Of a stretch of DNA of 64,000 nt, positions 22,100 to 32,405 are shown piece by piece. The stretch is taken from assembly GCA_014281115.1 (NCBI GenBank), contig JACONQ010000009.1:744001-808000 (forward strand). The letters run 5' to 3'. The DNA comes from Laburnicola sp. R22_1 (lineage: Eukaryota; Ascomycota; Dothideomycetes; Pleosporales; Didymosphaeriaceae). Within the stretch, counting starts at the first letter, position 1. Every line of letters starts with the position of its first letter. The notes beneath the pieces are model-generated. The model did not search any database. It was given only the letters and a program-made list of their open reading frames with translations, and was not told the origin of the DNA. The position numbers and the translations under genes were made by a program.

Positions 22100-22243
22100 A
22101 TCTCGGTGCATGGGCTTTATCTGTAGCAGTGAGGATTCGTCCGAGCTCAGATTTTTGCTAGTTGAAAACTACAACTATGACCGCTTCTGTTGGTCTTCGG
22201 ATCGGCAGGGAATTTTTGAAAAGACCCCGTTGGGTAGGGGTTG
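22100..22243 (+). ncRNA. U4 spliceosomal snRNA
   Basis: Recognised from the conserved U4 blocks in the right order. There is a 5' segment resembling yeast U4 (ATCTCGGTGCATGGG). The 5' stem-loop kink-turn that binds Snu13/15.5K lies at about 22127-22145 (AGTGAGGATTCGTCCGAG). The U6-pairing stem I strand is at about 22153-22169 (TTTTGCTAGTTGAAAACT). A central stem-loop follows, then the Sm site AATTTTTGA at 22211-22219, and a 3' hairpin of ACCCC/GGGGT arms (about 22223-22241). U4 delivers U6 to the tri-snRNP. The 5' end is inferred from alignment with the yeast RNA and the TATA box; the 3' end is estimated from the hairpin. A long plus-strand ORF across this region is spurious. Confidence 0.92.
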
Positions 22244-22823
22244 CTTTGTGCTTTTTTGCTTTTCATTGGGCGCGCTGGCTGGGGCTGGCGGCTTGAGGAA
22301 GAGCTTGCGCGGGCTGGGTGGCTGGGTGAGGGTGTGGTGTCGGTGGTGCGAGGGCAGGTGCGGGTGCCCGGTGAGGTTTTTTGCTTGTTTGTTTTGCTTT
22401 GCTTGTTTTGGGTCGCAGCGTTTTGCTGTCGTGGTGCTACCCGAGGCGGCGTGTCGTAGCTGTGCGATGATCGTGTCGTCTACCTGCTTTACTCTTAGCT
22501 GTGCATTGTCGTCTTGTGGTGTCGCTGTTGTTGTGCCTTACGTCCGTCCAAGTCTTCCATCTTATTTCCTGCTCTTGGACAGCCGCCCGACACATGTAAC
22601 ACAGGCATGAGAAGCAAACTTCTTTTGGTACATCTAGCATCGAGCGCATTGATACAATGAGAATCTGTAAAATTACGTTCGCTAATGCGAGTCTTAGAGT
22701 CTATACATGTGATATCCTGTTATAGAGAGGCAATCCAACCTGGGGCTCATCTGCCCTCCATCAACAACGCAACGCGGTGCCGCCATTTACAACCCTCGCA
22801 TTTGCACGAGAGCGCTTGCTCTA
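22244..22823. other. Intergenic region, nothing recognised
   Basis: G/T-rich downstream flank of U4 followed by the 3' side of a minus-strand gene. No domain-bearing ORF or further snRNA features were seen. Confidence 0.5.
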
Positions 22824-23917
22824 CTACCGGCTCGGGTCTGTAGGAAGCTCAGCAGTATGCGACTGCCCACCCATGGGGCTGGTGCCTCCAAGCTCCGCCG
22901 GTTGAGGGTGTGGTGCGGCAGGGTTATATCCAGGCGATATACCGGTAGATGATGTTGGTTGTTGCTGCGCATAACCCTGTTGGTTGTAGTAGTCGTTAAC
23001 GCCCGTGGGGTTGAGCTGCGGCTTGGCGTCGGTGAAAGGCGGCGGTCCCATCGCTGCCCCTCCGGCCTGGGGCAGGTTGGTGTTGCGATTCTTGTTCTTC
23101 CTGCGGCGCATGAGGAAGAATATGACACCCGCGATAAGCGCTATTCCAACGATGGGACCGACTACTACGCCTGCGATCCACGCTTTCGACCCGGAGTCGG
23201 AATCGGCCGCTGGCGTGGCTGCGCTATCCGTTAGATACGTCGCTCGGTCGAATCGTTCCAATGAGACTTACGGGACGCTGAGACCGATGCAGGTACTTGA
23301 CGGTAGTAACTCCAGTTGACTGAAGATGGCCCGCATATGATGTCGGTCTTGGGGTTCGGGTCGCCGAAACTGTCGTAGATGAAGGCCGTGTTGCATATAG
23401 AAGCTTCGGTGTTTCTAAAGTTTTCTGTGCTATCATGGTATTAGCAACGATTGTCCATTCGACCCCGAGATACCTACCATGCGGTGGTTATGGTTGTGCC
23501 TTCTAATGGGTAGATCTGAGATCCGTCTATGCACGCTGTTGGGGCGGGGCAGGCTTCGACGGTATCAGGGCAGCATTGCGCGTATTCGCCTACAAAGTTC
23601 AGCTACCAGACAGATGCATGATAATCGAAGGTATCTACCCGACTGATACCATGTGTTCCCCTCATCACACCTCTGTGTAGTCCCTAGAAACCTGTCAGCT
23701 GAGATGAAAAGATGGTGACGTAGAAGAGACCCGTACAAGTGCTGTTGAGGTTTACCCATCCAATGTAATTGGCATCGGCTTGCCTGGGTAGTAGCGGAGG
23801 GGCAGTGATTGTGGGATCTGCTGGTATAGCACTCGCGATCCTCATCCAGGCGATGGCTGATAGAAGCGAAAAAGGCAGTCGTGATAACATGGTTGAGCAA
23901 AACAACACGGTGAGCAT
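22824..23917 (-). CDS. Secreted single-pass membrane protein, Cys-rich ectodomain
   Basis: A five-exon model: 23917-23737, 23683-23639, 23589-23478, 23429-23272 and 23218-22824, in frame throughout, 296 aa. The N-terminus is a signal peptide (MLTVLFCSTMLSRLPFSLLS...). The ectodomain, about residues 45-165, has cysteines in a typical fungal pattern (RCDEGNTWYQSG, EYAQCCPDTVEACPAPTACIDG, SICNTAFIYDSFGDP, DIICGPSSVNW). One transmembrane helix (AWIAGVVVGPIVGIALIAG, about 180-205) is followed by a basic stop-transfer RRRKNKNR and a Pro/Gln-rich cytoplasmic tail. The architecture resembles cell-surface sensor-like proteins of Pezizomycotina, but I cannot name a family. An exon-by-exon start further upstream is not excluded. 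Confidence 0.72.
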
Positions 23918-24772
23918 CCAGGGACCACAAAAGAGACGCAACTTCCAACGCGTCTGAAGCTGGTATTTAGTTTAATGACAGCCCCAGCTGCGCAAATGTA
24001 CGACCCACAGCGAAGCCACGATTCAATGCCACAACTCCCAACTTGGGATCCAAGCCTCCTTTCGACGGGTTGGCAAACTCTCTACAGCCAGTGAGAGGCC
24101 TAGCCTGAAACCGGTGAACAAATTCGACGCCTTTCTAGGCATAGTCGCGTTCAGGGTTAGGCGATGGCTCATGTCTCGTGGTGGCGTAGATAGGGCAGCG
24201 TCTCGGCTCGCGTATCTCATTTCGGATATCGAGCGCTGAAAAAGGGTCGTGTCAGACTGTCCGTAGGGATTAATCGTAAAAGTCGTAGACCTGGTGGAAA
24301 TCAATGGTATTGAGGGCTCATGTGGAAGCAACAGCTTAGCGCCCGCATACTTGGCTTTCAGCTGTCACACAATGTCCTGGCGTGACGATGGAGGGGAGCA
24401 CTATATTAGGATACGGCCAACGCAATTTTGGCAACGCTACGCGAGTGAATACGATGCATCTCCACCCAAAAAAAGTGGCTCCCCGCCGTAGTCCGACGCG
24501 AGCGTTGTCGCCGGTCGAGATTGAATCCAGCGCCGTCGAAGGGCGGTTGCAAGATCGTGACGAGTTTGCAAAAGAGAGGTGACGAAACATGCTCCAGATG
24601 TCTGGAGGGACGGCGGAAGATGAGGGGTAACAGGCGCGGTGTGCATTAGCGGACCAGGCAAGAGCTTCCGAGGAATTCCGGCGAGCAGGCGCGGTACACA
24701 GCTTCATATGTTCGACACGCCGCCCCTTTGTTAACATGCATCTTTCTCAAGTTCCTGATTTGCTCTATCAAA
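23918..24772. other. Intergenic region, nothing recognised
   Basis: Divergent upstream region of the Cys-rich membrane protein and the F-box protein. Short ORFs on both strands (such as minus 24023-24331) show no domain or consistent splicing. Confidence 0.45.
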
Positions 24773-25885
24773 ATGTGCCCTTGGATGCGCCGCAAGAAGT
24801 CGCCCATTAGGTTGTTTGGACCGCTATATTTTGATGAGCTGCCCCAAGACGTCCTCATTCTGATCCTGTCGCAATGCCGCATCGACGAAATCTTTGCCCT
24901 GCGTCTGACCTGTTCAAAGTTCCGGAACCTCATCTCGGCTTTCCCGACCTCAATTATCCCCTCAGTGGCTCGATCGACCTTTCCAAGAAGCGACCTCCTT
25001 CTGAGACCACCGGCCGATGCCACCGCGAACACATTGACATGGCTGAAGGACTTGATTCTTCAGCATTTGGCGGGGATATTGGTGGATAGGCATCGTTTTA
25101 GCTCCAAATTTGAGCGCGGGGGCTCGTATACAGTCATAAAAGAGGACATCTTTGACAACACGCTGCGCCACAGAATGGCGAACGGCTGGCGTGTGCTGCA
25201 CCGTCTCGCAAGCATATCAGCCGAGGTATATGCTCTTGATACCAATGATGTATCTTGGTTTACAAAGGACTCGGATTCCTGGAACGCAGTCCATCCATCA
25301 CGCTACGACTTTGAGATGTTTCGACAAAGGGAGGCCTTGGTTTTGCAACGGCGCTTGCAGTATATCGATGGCATCGGGGACGTCCTAGCTGGAGACTATG
25401 TGCTAATGTTCATTTTATTAAGGTCGGCTTTCCGTACCAAGGGGACGCCTGATGGGTTGCCTTACGACTGGAGCTCCAATTTTAGAGGGCCACGATGGCT
25501 GCGCGAAAAAGACTGTTGGTTGACATGGTTCATCCTCCACGAAGGACCGCAATTATTTTGGGAGCAATGGTGGTCTTTATCTCCAGAAGCACCCAAGACG
25601 AAGAATCATATTCGTGATCGCTATCTCGAAGCCTGGTCTGCCGGGGACCAGCACGAGGAATGTCACGACATACAGCGCCGTCATGGCCGCCGCGTGCAAA
25701 GGGCGATCGAGGACAAGACGTATCGGAGTGAGGCCTACGTCCAAGGGACCTTACATGTGTATTTTGAACAGCATAACGAGGGGCCGCGATGCAAGGGGAA
25801 ACGTGTTGGGGAAATCCTAGATCAAGTGCCATTTCACGTCGACTTTGGCAACTCCGGCCAGAATTTGAAAATACTGGCCATATGA
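24773..25885 (+). CDS. F-box-like domain protein
   Basis: A single-exon ORF of 370 aa from ATG 24773; the frame is open a little upstream but without an ATG. Residues about 15-65 fit an F-box (YFDELPQDVLILILSQCRIDEIFALRLTCSKFRNLI), the Skp1-binding module of SCF ubiquitin ligases. The remaining 300 residues are typical of the large fungal family of F-box proteins with no recognised substrate domain. They include Trp-rich patches (WLREKDCWLTWFILHEG, WEQWWSL). No transmembrane segment or signal peptide. The substrate cannot be inferred. Confidence 0.75.
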   Translation: MCPWMRRKKSPIRLFGPLYFDELPQDVLILILSQCRIDEIFALRLTCSKFRNLISAFPTSIIPSVARSTFPRSDLLLRPPADATANTLTWLKDLILQHLAGILVDRHRFSSKFERGGSYTVIKEDIFDNTLRHRMANGWRVLHRLASISAEVYALDTNDVSWFTKDSDSWNAVHPSRYDFEMFRQREALVLQRRLQYIDGIGDVLAGDYVLMFILLRSAFRTKGTPDGLPYDWSSNFRGPRWLREKDCWLTWFILHEGPQLFWEQWWSLSPEAPKTKNHIRDRYLEAWSAGDQHEECHDIQRRHGRRVQRAIEDKTYRSEAYVQGTLHVYFEQHNEGPRCKGKRVGEILDQVPFHVDFGNSGQNLKILAI

Positions 25886-27143
25886 AGAGTTCATGTCTCA
25901 CACAACCGATCGTTTGTCATCCTCGCTTCCCATCTCTGGCATGGATCTCTGGCATGGATCCCGGACAAATATAGCTTACTGCGGGCATGCACAGCAACCA
26001 AATTGAACATCGGGAGCAATGGTGCACATCACCAGGCGAGCGGATATGAAAGATCGGCGGCGATTCATAGGACTAGGACAGGTGCACAGATTGGAGATGC
26101 ATGGGGCCTTTGTCACGGCAAAGGCAGGATGTGTTTATTCTGTTTCATCACGGTCAGCACTGCAGTAAGCGACATGCTGCAACAAAAGCAGTCTGAATGC
26201 GGCCGATGGCGCTCGTCAGCGAAGCGACAAATGCCCAGCTGCACGGAACGTTGCCACATCGGCGCTTGCTCCTGAGAGCGGCAACTCGACGGCAAACGCA
26301 GCAACGAACGAGACAACGAACCAGGTCGCAGCGATAGCGGAGCGTGCGGTCTGCAAGATGGACGTTGGAGTTGGGATGCACTGTCTGGCACCCTATCAGA
26401 CTATCAGTCGAGATGCGGGCGGTGTGTGGTGGTGTGGCACCCCTCCTGTTGCAATTACAACCTACATGCAGCCTGCAGCAGTCTTCAGCCTTCAGCCCTG
26501 TGTCGCGTAGCGTTTGGCGACGGCAAGGTGGCGGTTCCAGGGCGGTTCGAGTGCAACATGGAATTTGGACCCCCGTCCATTCGCTGGGCTTTGCAGGCGT
26601 TACGGCGCAGCGTCCAGGAGGCAGAAGGCGTTTGAAACAGATTGACATGAAACAGATTGACAGGCAGACAGCTGGAGGACCGCCCGAGGTTACGTTGATG
26701 ATGATTGCCAGCATGGGGGCGGCCAGCGGAGTGCACGTGATGTTTAGTTATATTTAGTTATATTTAGCAATGCTAGCTGCTTGTTTGGGAACCATGGATC
26801 AGCGCCGGGTGGGTCCCGTCTGTCCAGACGGCACAGCGAGTGTCGACGGGCATGGGGAGCGTGGTGATGATCAATCTCCGCTTGGCCAGCATCGGCCGCT
26901 ACGCTCGCTGCCTCGGACCGCCGCACCGCCGCGGCTTTGTCACGCCGTGATGTCTGTCTTCTGCTGTCCGCTGCCCACCACCGCGTAGTGTAGCTGCGCA
27001 GACACACATGCACGCCGGAATGCCCCACGCACTCTCACCAGCGCTGCCCCACGCACTCTCACCAGCGCTGCCCCAACCCTCGCCCGCGCCCGCGCCCACG
27101 CCCATCGACACCGCACCGCCACGCCTCCATCTTCCGGGAAACG
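25886..27143. other. Intergenic region, nothing recognised
   Basis: 1.26 kb without a convincing gene. Frames on both strands are composition-driven and lack motifs. The last 250 bp are C-rich and are probably the promoter and leader of the large WD40-like gene. Confidence 0.5.
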
Positions 27144-29924
27144 ATGGTGGGGAGGAGAGCACCGCAAGACGGAGGACACAGCAGTAGCAGTCTGGCCATC
27201 CGGACCGACTACCAGGGCAAAGCCGCTGCTGGCCACGATGATGGAGGCGCGCCCGCACAGGCGGTCCACGCCCGCGCCCGCACGGCGTCGGTGAGCTCGG
27301 CGGGCTCTGCGGAGGAGCAGGTCCACACGCACCTGTCGGCCTCGTCCGCCGGCAACACGGACATGTCCTCGTCCTCTGGCATATCCGGCCACTCGACGGC
27401 CCGCACCTCGACCATGGCAGACGACGACCGGCCCAGCGCCGCCAGTCCCACGAGCCCCCCGCCGTATGCCCACCCCTCCCTCACCGTCCTGGAGCTCGTG
27501 TCCAGCACCGCCTCGTCGTCGGCCCTGCCCGATGCCTTCGAGTTCAATGTCTCGCGCAAGGGGAACTTTGTCGCCGTCTACACGTCGTCCAACATCTGGC
27601 TGGTCAAGACGACCCAGCTGCCGCGGCTGTGGGCGCGCACGCTGCAGGTCAGGCGCAAGCCAGTGGCCATCGACATCACCGAGGATGGCTTCCTGTTGGC
27701 AGTGCTCTCGCGGCCGTCGCAGGTTGATCTGTACGAGATACACGGTGAGCAGGACCGCCAGCTCAAGAAGAGGCGAACCGTCATGTTGGTGCACGAGGCC
27801 AAATCCATTGCCATATCCCCCGACGGCCTTATCATCATCACTGGAAACGGCTTCGGCATTGAGGTGGTAGCCATAGGCCCCGATGCCCCTGATACGGCTC
27901 ACCGTACTCTTACCGGCCCAGTGGGCGACACTCTCGAGTTCTCCGACGACTCCCGTACGCTCCTCATCACAAGCTACGCGCGCAAGTCAAGAAGTTCTTC
28001 TCTATATGTTCTGCCTGGACTGTTCGATGGCCCCCTCAACGAAGAAGGCGTGCCTATGCCTGAAGCACCGGATACTCTTTGGACTGGTTCGATGCTGTTC
28101 CCCGAAACCGCAAAGATAGCGCGGCAAGCGACACTCCTTCCGGATGGAGACACTGGCCACGTCAACGAGCTCTTTGCATTCAATTCACAGGAAGACACGT
28201 GGGGCGTCTACGACATTGCGACGCAGCGCTTCACGCAGCGCAAGATGTTTCTACCTGAGCAACAGAGATGGACGAGGTCTGAATTTGTTGACGATGCAAT
28301 GCCCGCCGTATCTCCCAACGCAGATCTCGCTGCCGTCTCCCTGAGAATGAGGGGCACTACAAGCATCTGGATCTACCAGGTTCCCGAGTGGGACTTTCAG
28401 TCGACCAGTAAATCAGACCTATCTCCCATTCAGCCCTGCTTTTGCATGCCCATTATGAGCGATAGCCCCGATACATACCAGGAGATATGTGCTCTTCGAT
28501 GGGTGACGATCAGCTCCAAGATACAGCGTCTGATCGCTGTTGGTAACTCTAGCACCTTGTCTGGAAATGAGGTACCGGGTGCTCCAGCGGGTTCCAGAGG
28601 TGTTGTAATTGTTCTGGATTTTGATAATTCGAAACCCGCTGGTAGCCCTGTTCCACCACCTACAAAAACCGAGTATGACTTGGATCCGCTGTGTCCTGGT
28701 GAGATGTTGCCAGAAGGCTCGATTGACTTTGAGCGGGAAGTAGAGCTTGTCCGGACCAGGACTTTGGCACAACGGAGGGCTCAAGATGGGGACACGAGGC
28801 GAAACTCAAACATCGGCTCTACACCAGTCCGCGCTCGGACTACGGCCAACAGGGACCGTCCTACATCCATCCGCCAGCCCACTGACGATGAGGAACTGAC
28901 AGCTGAAGAAGCCCAAGCCGCGTTTGAAATGCCATATGACAATCAACAGCCAAGGTCACAGATGTCGCTGGCAAGAGCAGCTACTGTGGCTGCTGTGTCT
29001 CCTGCTAATAGGCGACATCTTCGAGCCCTTCCTTTTCGGCCTCTGGAATACAGGCGTGCTGACGGTATGCGAGAACACCCGCATGAAAGCGACGCCGATA
29101 ACTGGGCTCCACCACCACCCGCCTATACTGCCACCGCAGAGGCTTCCCATAGCGTTAGTCTGAGTCATCCCAATGGGGCGCCGGTTGTCGGGCGTACCAG
29201 CAGCAATGCCTCGTCGATTCCTCCTGTTCCCGCACTTCCAGCAAATCTAGCCCAGTACATGCCGCCCATTGCACCGACACATCCCTATCAGTCTCATAGA
29301 GCCATACAATCACAGTCATCGACCGATCTGCCCGCGACGAGATCAATTTCGCCAACATTTGTAACGCCTCCTCAAGAGCGCCGCCCATCTCTGCTCCACC
29401 CTACTACGTTTCCCACTCCAGAATGGGATCCTTCAGGCCGAAGACGTAGCTCTGCAGCCAGCAGGCCACCCATCCCAAGAGTGTCTTTGCAACATCAGTC
29501 TGCATATCGAGCCACGGCCTCCCAGTACAATAATGTGCCAACAAACACGCGACCGGGCCCCAGGATGAGCAGAGCCGTTGAAAGCACGGTCGAGCTCCGT
29601 CCTCCTGTAATCGATCCGGCGAACGGTCGTCGAGGCTCCGCTCCCGATGTGGGGGCTTCGCGCCGCGCCTCACCTGCAGGTGCTTCGCCATACAGAGTGA
29701 GCATGTCGGCGCACCACTCGGCGAGAGCCAACGCAAGGCGCAATGTGCTTCCAAGATTGACCACGCGGGTTGATGCGATACCGCCAGCAAGAAATGGACC
29801 TCTTTCTGCGCCACCCAGGACGAACCCGGCACATGCAAGGACGCCGTCGAGGTTGAATCTGCGACCCAATGCGGGAGAAAAGACGAATAGTCCGAGGAGG
29901 AAAATGGATTGTGTTGTTATGTGA
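27144..29924 (+). CDS. WD40-like beta-propeller protein with C-terminal CAAX box
   Basis: One uninterrupted 926-aa ORF from ATG 27144. Residues 1-110 are Ser/Thr/Ala-rich and disordered. Residues about 115-500 read as degenerate WD40/beta-propeller blades (FEFNVSRKGNFVAVYTSSNIWLVKT, VAIDITEDGFLLAVLSRPSQVDLYEI, AKSIAISPDGLIIITGNGFGIEVVAI, FSDDSRTLLITSYA). From about 540 onward the protein is a long disordered Pro/Ser/Arg-rich region. The final four residues are CVVM, a CAAX box with Met, the pattern preferred by farnesyltransferase. This suggests membrane attachment of the long tail. The family is common in Pezizomycotina as an uncharacterised WD40-domain protein; no specific function can be given. 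Confidence 0.85.
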   Translation: MVGRRAPQDGGHSSSSLAIRTDYQGKAAAGHDDGGAPAQAVHARARTASVSSAGSAEEQVHTHLSASSAGNTDMSSSSGISGHSTARTSTMADDDRPSAASPTSPPPYAHPSLTVLELVSSTASSSALPDAFEFNVSRKGNFVAVYTSSNIWLVKTTQLPRLWARTLQVRRKPVAIDITEDGFLLAVLSRPSQVDLYEIHGEQDRQLKKRRTVMLVHEAKSIAISPDGLIIITGNGFGIEVVAIGPDAPDTAHRTLTGPVGDTLEFSDDSRTLLITSYARKSRSSSLYVLPGLFDGPLNEEGVPMPEAPDTLWTGSMLFPETAKIARQATLLPDGDTGHVNELFAFNSQEDTWGVYDIATQRFTQRKMFLPEQQRWTRSEFVDDAMPAVSPNADLAAVSLRMRGTTSIWIYQVPEWDFQSTSKSDLSPIQPCFCMPIMSDSPDTYQEICALRWVTISSKIQRLIAVGNSSTLSGNEVPGAPAGSRGVVIVLDFDNSKPAGSPVPPPTKTEYDLDPLCPGEMLPEGSIDFEREVELVRTRTLAQRRAQDGDTRRNSNIGSTPVRARTTANRDRPTSIRQPTDDEELTAEEAQAAFEMPYDNQQPRSQMSLARAATVAAVSPANRRHLRALPFRPLEYRRADGMREHPHESDADNWAPPPPAYTATAEASHSVSLSHPNGAPVVGRTSSNASSIPPVPALPANLAQYMPPIAPTHPYQSHRAIQSQSSTDLPATRSISPTFVTPPQERRPSLLHPTTFPTPEWDPSGRRRSSAASRPPIPRVSLQHQSAYRATASQYNNVPTNTRPGPRMSRAVESTVELRPPVIDPANGRRGSAPDVGASRRASPAGASPYRVSMSAHHSARANARRNVLPRLTTRVDAIPPARNGPLSAPPRTNPAHARTPSRLNLRPNAGEKTNSPRRKMDCVVM

Positions 29925-30588
29925 AGGAGGAGCTGGGAGGTGTATTTTCTTTTTCTGTTTTTTTTTTCGTTCTTGTGTAGATTTTGGATTTTGGATTTGT
30001 TGGGATCGTAACGTGATGTCGGAGTGCATTATATACCCATAGGTGTTTATGGCGCGTTTAGAGCAAAAGTTTCTTAAATGTGGACTTTGTTTATTCATTC
30101 ATTTATCTCTGGGTGGCGTATGTGGGATGGGAGATGTGTCAAGGGCTGGGGATGTCGGCATAGTTAGAGTTGTGTGTGTTGTAGATGAGTAGGCGGCTTT
30201 TTTTAAAGGCGAATATTCAACACTTTTTTTTTCTTTTGCAAATACTCGTGCTGCAATTATTGTGTGCGGGATGTAGAATCGCGCGCTGTATAATATCGTG
30301 AGGCTATGTACCGTCGCACCACTGGAGGCACAGGAATCACATGTTCCCATTCCATCCCTGACTAGCTAACCCCCATAAAGCTAAACCCAAATCCATACTA
30401 GCGCCCACGCACCCCATTCGTCCGCTTGCTTGCACTAGTCCCCTTACCCCGCCCCACATCCCTATCCCCGTCATCGCCACATCATATTCCTCGCGCTTCA
30501 CGATCCTGCCTCTTTTCCTTGAAGATTAGCAAAAGCTTGCGTATATATATTTTTCTCACGAGGTTTTCCTCCATCAAATCACCACAGC
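29925..30588. other. 3' flank and tRNA upstream region
   Basis: Contains T-rich stretches (29950-29975, 30223-30236) after the WD40-like gene. No supported ORF; the tRNA-Cys gene starts at its end. Confidence 0.5.
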
Positions 30589-30678
30589 GCGGTGGTAGCT
30601 CAGTGGTAGAGCAGCGGGCTGCAGTGTTTACAAATCTCGGCTTCCTGAAGGTCACCAGTTCAATTCTGGTTCACCGCT
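30589..30678 (+). tRNA. tRNA-Cys (GCA) with an 18-nt intron
   Basis: A cloverleaf can be drawn: acceptor GCGGTGG with TCACCGC (one G-T pair), D arm GCTC/GAGC around AGTGGTA, anticodon stem GCGGG/CCTGA (one mismatch at its base), variable loop AGGTC, T arm ACCAG/CTGGT with loop TTCAATT, and discriminator T. The anticodon loop has U33 followed by GCA (30621-30623). The intron at 30625-30642 sits one base 3' of the anticodon, the canonical nuclear tRNA intron position. The GCA anticodon assigns cysteine; the anticodon-stem mismatch is the only irregularity. Confidence 0.85.
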
Positions 30679-31396
30679 TCATTTCTCTTTTTGGAATTTT
30701 TTTTGCGTTTTTTATGGCGGGTTTTTGGATGGGGAGGGAGGGAGGGAGGGAGGGAGGGAGAGAGAGGGAGGAAGGAGGAAGAGGTGTGGGTGTGTTAAGT
30801 TTATTTAGTTTGTTGTCTTCTTTTTTTTAGGCTGAGGGTGGTGCTATGGCTTTTTAATTATTCCTCGTATGTATTAAAATTATATTTTCTATCTAGATAA
30901 AAAAAATTTACACTTATTTGCTATATGCGTAAACTTAGCCCACCCTTGCGTAATGCATTAAACTAGATAGTCCCAAACACTCTTGGGCTATCCGTACGTA
31001 CTATTTAACCCTACAATGTAATTACGCAACACGAAAATGGGTTAGCACAACGTCACATACCCTTACTAACAAAGCCTAACTTATCCACCCCTCTTGCCCC
31101 CAGCCTCCTCCCTCCCTATCTCCCCGTTACGAACCCACTACCCAAAACTATCCTTTTCCCACAGTTAGGTTCACGCCTTCTTATCCCTTCCTCCCTTGGC
31201 CAAAATTTCTAAATCCCTTGCATGCTACTACATTTTAATAAAGCCAAAGAGTTTTCTTTTCTTCATAGCTTTAATCGTGTATATAAAGTTTTACAAGAAT
31301 TTTACTCTTTCTGTTAAGCTAGAATAGCGAGATAGATTTTCGTTATATATGAGCGCGAGTGGTGGATTTCTTCCTGTACCTTGGCTTAGCTTACCC
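30679..31396. other. AT-rich intergenic region
   Basis: Begins with a G-rich GGGA repeat at about 30733-30768, then becomes AT-rich with many TA dinucleotides. No coding signal. The base composition resembles RIP-altered repeat relics, but I could not identify any element in it. Confidence 0.45.
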
Positions 31397-31465
31397 ACGT
31401 TTACGTCCACGTTCACGTCTATGTTTATGTCTATATTCATATCCATATCCATATCTATATATACT
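31397..31465. repeat. Degenerate hexanucleotide tandem repeat
   Basis: Roughly eleven 6-bp units drifting from ACGTCT/ACGTTT types on the left to ATATCC types on the right. Read on the minus strand it would encode alternating Asp/Asn with Met/Ile/Val, but the surrounding ORF has no other support. Confidence 0.75.
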
Positions 31466-31616
31466 AAACACAATACCACACTACAAAATTGTAGGAATAG
31501 AGCTAGCTATGAATTAGACAAAGATATACACATAGTTAGTTCCCTTACTCTACGCACCTAACTAACAAACAGAACAGGAGGATAAATACTTCTAAGAAAG
31601 ACTACCTACGTGGCTA

Positions 31617-31768
31617 ATATATATACCATAACGATATTACAGCCCGTAGCGGTTATATATAGCTAGAAAGGACATAGTATATATAGTAGTTAGTATATAA
31701 GTGTAAACACTAATAGGTAGCCTATGTTAATTGCTACAGGCCATAATATCGTTATGGTACGTTGGCTA
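31617..31768. repeat. Inverted-repeat (hairpin) element, MITE-like
   Basis: Arms CCATAACGATATTACAGCCC... at 31626-31650 and the inverted partner at 31733-31757 match over about 25 bp with a few mismatches. Similarity continues outward to about 31617 and 31768. The 80-bp centre is AT-rich. It contains no ORF. It resembles a small foldback or MITE, but the target duplication is unclear. Confidence 0.5.
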
Positions 31769-32405
31769 CGCTGACTTAGACTACGATTAAGACTAATTCC
31801 TAATTCCTACTTTCTAAGTTTCTAGCAAGGCAACAACGCAATACAGCGCGGGCTAGAGCAATACGTTTTATTTATACATGGAGAAGAGAATTTTAAGGAT
31901 TGCAGCAAGATGGCACACACGGAACACGAGGCGAAGCTGGCAAGTTGGAGATTAAAATCACTGACTTGATTGTTAATGCTTCAATTCGATTCAATCGGGG
32001 CACCACCGTTGTTGTGACCAGAGTAGTTGATTCGATGTAGTCCATGTTGTACACGATCCCAGTCGGGGCATCGTGGGCTTTCGGTCAACGAGCCGACCAA
32101 AAAGTCAACGCATATCTGAATTTATGGAAACCACGACCCAACATCACGTTCAACCAGGGCTGAATAGAACAGGCGTTACTGCGCACGGCACTGCAAAACA
32201 CCCCACATATCACAAACAACCAAACACTCATATTAAAACGAACCATCTTTTTATTAAGCCTAATCATTAAGGGTTGCTCTTCCGCAATACCCCCGATCAT
32301 CATTTCCATTTCCATCATGAGAAAGAAAATTAGTCATAAACCGCTCACCTAGCCCATAACCCCAGAGTACTCACTCACTCTTCACATCCACCGCCGATCC
32401 GAGCT
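31769..32405. other. Intergenic region, nothing recognised
   Basis: 3' flank of the ZIP transporter gene, moderately AT-rich, no domain-bearing ORF. Confidence 0.45.

Noticed and set aside
21738..22610. 290-codon plus-strand ORF
   Set aside because: It is Pro/Ser-rich only because the strand is C-rich, has no domain and runs through the U4 snRNA gene.
26154..26714. 186-codon minus-strand ORF
   Set aside because: No recognisable motif, overlapping frames of similar length on both strands.
26940..27902. 320-codon minus-strand ORF
   Set aside because: It is antisense to the WD40-like gene, Gly/Arg-rich from GC bias, with no motif.
31291..31479. 62-codon minus-strand ORF with alternating Asp-Met/Asp-Ile
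   Set aside because: It only translates a degenerate hexanucleotide repeat.
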